64,000 nucleotides of DNA, from NCBI GenBank assembly GCA_019916065.1, contig CM034239.1:48683812-48747811 (forward strand). The letters are read 5' to 3'. This document shows, one piece after another, positions 63,716-64,000 of the stretch. Under the pieces are notes generated by a model. The model saw nothing but the letters and a program-made list of their open reading frames with translations. It was not told the origin of the DNA and made no database searches. Within the stretch, counting starts at the first letter, position 1, and each line of letters opens with the position of its first letter. Source of the stretch: Vitellaria paradoxa (lineage: Eukaryota; Streptophyta; Magnoliopsida; Ericales; Sapotaceae). The position numbers and the translations under genes are program-made.

Positions 63716-64000
63716 ATGATGGAACAGCAAAAAACTCGTGACCATGAGCACAGCAATTCCATGGAATGCGGAAATGAAGAACTTGAACCTGCATCTCAGG
63801 GTTTCATGCTAGACCATACTAGCTGCATAAACTCAAATGCAAGACCTCCTGAGCTCAAATTTTCCGAAACGAAACCCGTACTTAATTACTCAATACAAAC
63901 TGGTGAGGAGTTTGCTTTTGAATTTATGCGTGACCGGGTCAATCTTAAGAAGCCATGTATTCCAAATACTGGTGGTGATCCCAACTACACAACAGGTTAC
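63716..64000 (+). CDS. N-terminus of a PB1-domain Raf-like (MAPKKK) protein kinase, cut by the window end
   Basis: The frame is open from tandem start codons (ATGATG at 63716 and 63719) to the window end: MMEQQKTRDHEHSNSMECGN, then ARPPELKFSETKPVLNYSIQ, then TGEEFAFEFMRDRVNLKKP and GGDPNYTTGY. The SIQTGEEFA-EFMR-RVN block is the N-terminal signature of plant Raf-like kinases that carry a PB1 domain further downstream, upstream of a C-terminal kinase domain. Neither domain is in the window. The family's usual roles are in ABA/osmotic and hypoxia-related signalling; that is family knowledge, not seen here. The acceptor before it is probably ttcatag near 63640. Confidence 0.8.
   Translation, partial: MMEQQKTRDHEHSNSMECGNEELEPASQGFMLDHTSCINSNARPPELKFSETKPVLNYSIQTGEEFAFEFMRDRVNLKKPCIPNTGGDPNYTTGY

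Overview
The window is nuclear DNA from a flowering plant, most likely a eudicot. It has intron-rich genes with GT-AG introns, AT-rich spacers, and plant Ty1/copia, Ty3/gypsy, L1, RTE, SINE, TRIM and MITE remnants. I see no prokaryotic features, CRISPR array, rRNA gene or convincing tRNA gene. The species cannot be named from the sequence alone.

Layout. (1) 168-308: last exon of an unrecognised plus-strand gene. (2) 812-1330: a Tourist-like MITE with a duplicated flank. (3) 1857-10022, plus: an 11-exon DCN1-like gene (cullin neddylation co-factor). (4) 10948-17478, minus: a 14-exon plastidic glycolytic GAPDH gene (GAPCp), convergent with the DCN1-like gene. (5) 17.5-24.7 kb: AT-rich spacer with a 1.65-kb solo LTR flanked by the 5-bp duplication GATCT. 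(6) 25861-56667, plus: one host gene of about 30.8 kb with only 414 codons. It encodes a two-repeat protein resembling the lytic transglycosylase SLT fold, and its introns are swollen by transposons. (7) 56.7-61.5 kb: AT-rich spacer. (8) 61.56 kb to the window end, plus: the 5' part of a PB1/Raf-like protein kinase gene, with another copy of the MITE family in its leader intron.

Transposons in the 31-kb gene. The intron at 29349-35941 holds a decayed Ty3/gypsy element: an integrase tail on the minus strand, an array of about ten 87-bp repeats just 3' of pol, and an antisense coding-like segment. A 5'-truncated L1 with a 13-bp target duplication has inserted into it. The next intron has a TRIM. 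The 15.4-kb intron at 40275-55653 has two Ty1/copia elements of about 5.1-5.3 kb, both antisense to the gene, with exact 5-bp target duplications (CTAAT and ATATT). Smaller insertions include a SINE, a hAT-type MITE, an inverted-repeat element with a solo LTR nested in it, and an RTE LINE tail.

Cross-cutting observation. Every complete host gene here can be modelled from end to end with conserved splice phases, but each needs exactly one single-base indel correction. The younger copia element needs three more, all in homopolymers. Residual assembly error explains this more simply than three dead housekeeping genes. No previously undescribed defence or metabolic system is evident. The most interesting items are the SLT-like pseudo-duplicated protein, the triplicated GAPCp splice donor, the Tat-like gypsy architecture and the one-directional T(n)G(n) tracts.
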